Assembly (NCBI GenBank): GCA_949752745.1
Contig: OX457027.1
Coordinates: forward strand, 82,081,214-82,145,213
Direction of reading: 5' to 3'
Source of the DNA: Protula sp. h YS-2021
Taxonomy: Eukaryota; Annelida; Polychaeta; Sabellida; Serpulidae
Length of the DNA stretch: 64,000 bases
Numbering within the stretch: the first letter of the stretch is position 1; each line of letters begins with the position of its first letter. A program made the position numbers and the translations under genes. Shown in pieces: positions 63,738 through 64,000 of the stretch. The notes below the pieces were generated by a model. It had not been told where the DNA came from, searched no databases, and saw nothing but the letters and a program-made list of their open reading frames with translations.

Positions 63738-64000
63738 TTTATTTAATCTAGCGAAAATTAGTCGTGAAACTAAGAGCGCGAGAAAAATCTTGTGAAGTTC
63801 GGTTTAACTGGTTATATCTCTAAATGAGATGTTGTCTTATGTTAACGTGAGAATTTCTAGCAGTATTGGAGTAGAGTAGCTTCATATCTCAGGAATAGGT
63901 GACAGTGAATTAATTTTCCAATTAAAGGTAGAATTAAGTTTAGGTGTTTTTATTGCGCTAGTAATGGTTTAGACACAGTATGCCCTACATAGGCTGGAAG

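Larger units (their letters stand above)
48304..64000. repeat. Tandem array of 1,843-bp units (eight plus a partial ninth)
   Basis: Units begin at 48304, 50147, 51990, 53833, 55676, 57519, 59362, 61205 and 63046; the eighth is 1,841 bp because of a shorter A run near 62470. The array runs off the right edge. Units differ by only a few substitutions each. Each contains an antisense HEXXH gene copy (first 0.7 kb), a retrotransposon 3' tail (about unit position 920-1000), about 800 bp of AT-rich sequence without a gene, and a second, older retrotransposon-like tail at the junction (CATTAAACAAATTACTTACTTA). Confidence 0.97.

Overview
The window is nuclear DNA of an animal, most likely an aquatic invertebrate; a mollusc is plausible, but the sequence alone does not prove it. 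The evidence is a multi-exon gene with animal extracellular domains and phase-1 introns, a tRNA-derived SINE, an I/Jockey-type non-LTR retrotransposon with a (TTAC)n tail, a BEL/Pao element and a large Polinton (Maverick).

Positions 764-2568 and 20326-22415 hold exons of one host gene on the + strand. In order they are the end of a CUB domain, a sushi/CCP domain, a short linker, a transmembrane helix and a cytoplasmic tail. The intron before the membrane exon contains a 17,286-bp Polinton (2976-20261) with AG...CT ends, inverted terminal repeats of about 0.4 kb and a 6-bp target duplication, GAAAGT. The left arm (+ strand) has POLB and a string of PC4-like genes. The right arm (- strand) has a tightly overlapping morphogenesis block (integrase, packaging ATPase, two small unknowns, a Cys/His protein, minor capsid, a pVI-like basic protein, major capsid, adenain-type protease). 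Distal to this are accessory genes: a NADAR-domain protein, a Cys-rich small protein, two paralogous acidic proteins, and a duplicated PC4-like/zinc-ribbon gene. POLB has two in-frame stops and INT one, while every structural gene in the block is open. The copy is therefore young but cannot move by itself as read.

Positions 22.4-34.9 kb are mostly non-coding: copies of an AACGTT/GACGTC-rich repeat, a pogo/Tigger relic, a P-loop ATPase relic, a 951-bp Mutator-like element with 9-bp target duplications, long (CT)n and (ATT)n microsatellites and two SINE copies. Positions 34.9-43.1 kb hold an old, broken tandem family of a HEXXH-type gene, interrupted by a BEL/Pao retrotransposon that has lost its reverse transcriptase. 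Positions 44.0-46.6 kb hold two divergent members of a small LRR membrane-protein family on opposite strands.

A 5'-truncated non-LTR element (46.9-48.3 kb) leads straight into an array of near-identical 1,843-bp units that runs off the right edge (eight units plus a partial ninth). Each unit carries an antisense copy of the HEXXH gene with the motif intact but a shared upstream frameshift, and fragments of retrotransposon tails at its junctions. The most novel items are the PC4-like family and NADAR gene inside the Polinton, the nuclear-receptor-type DR5 array in its terminal repeats, its operon-like overlapping gene block, and the two-generation amplification of the HEXXH gene.
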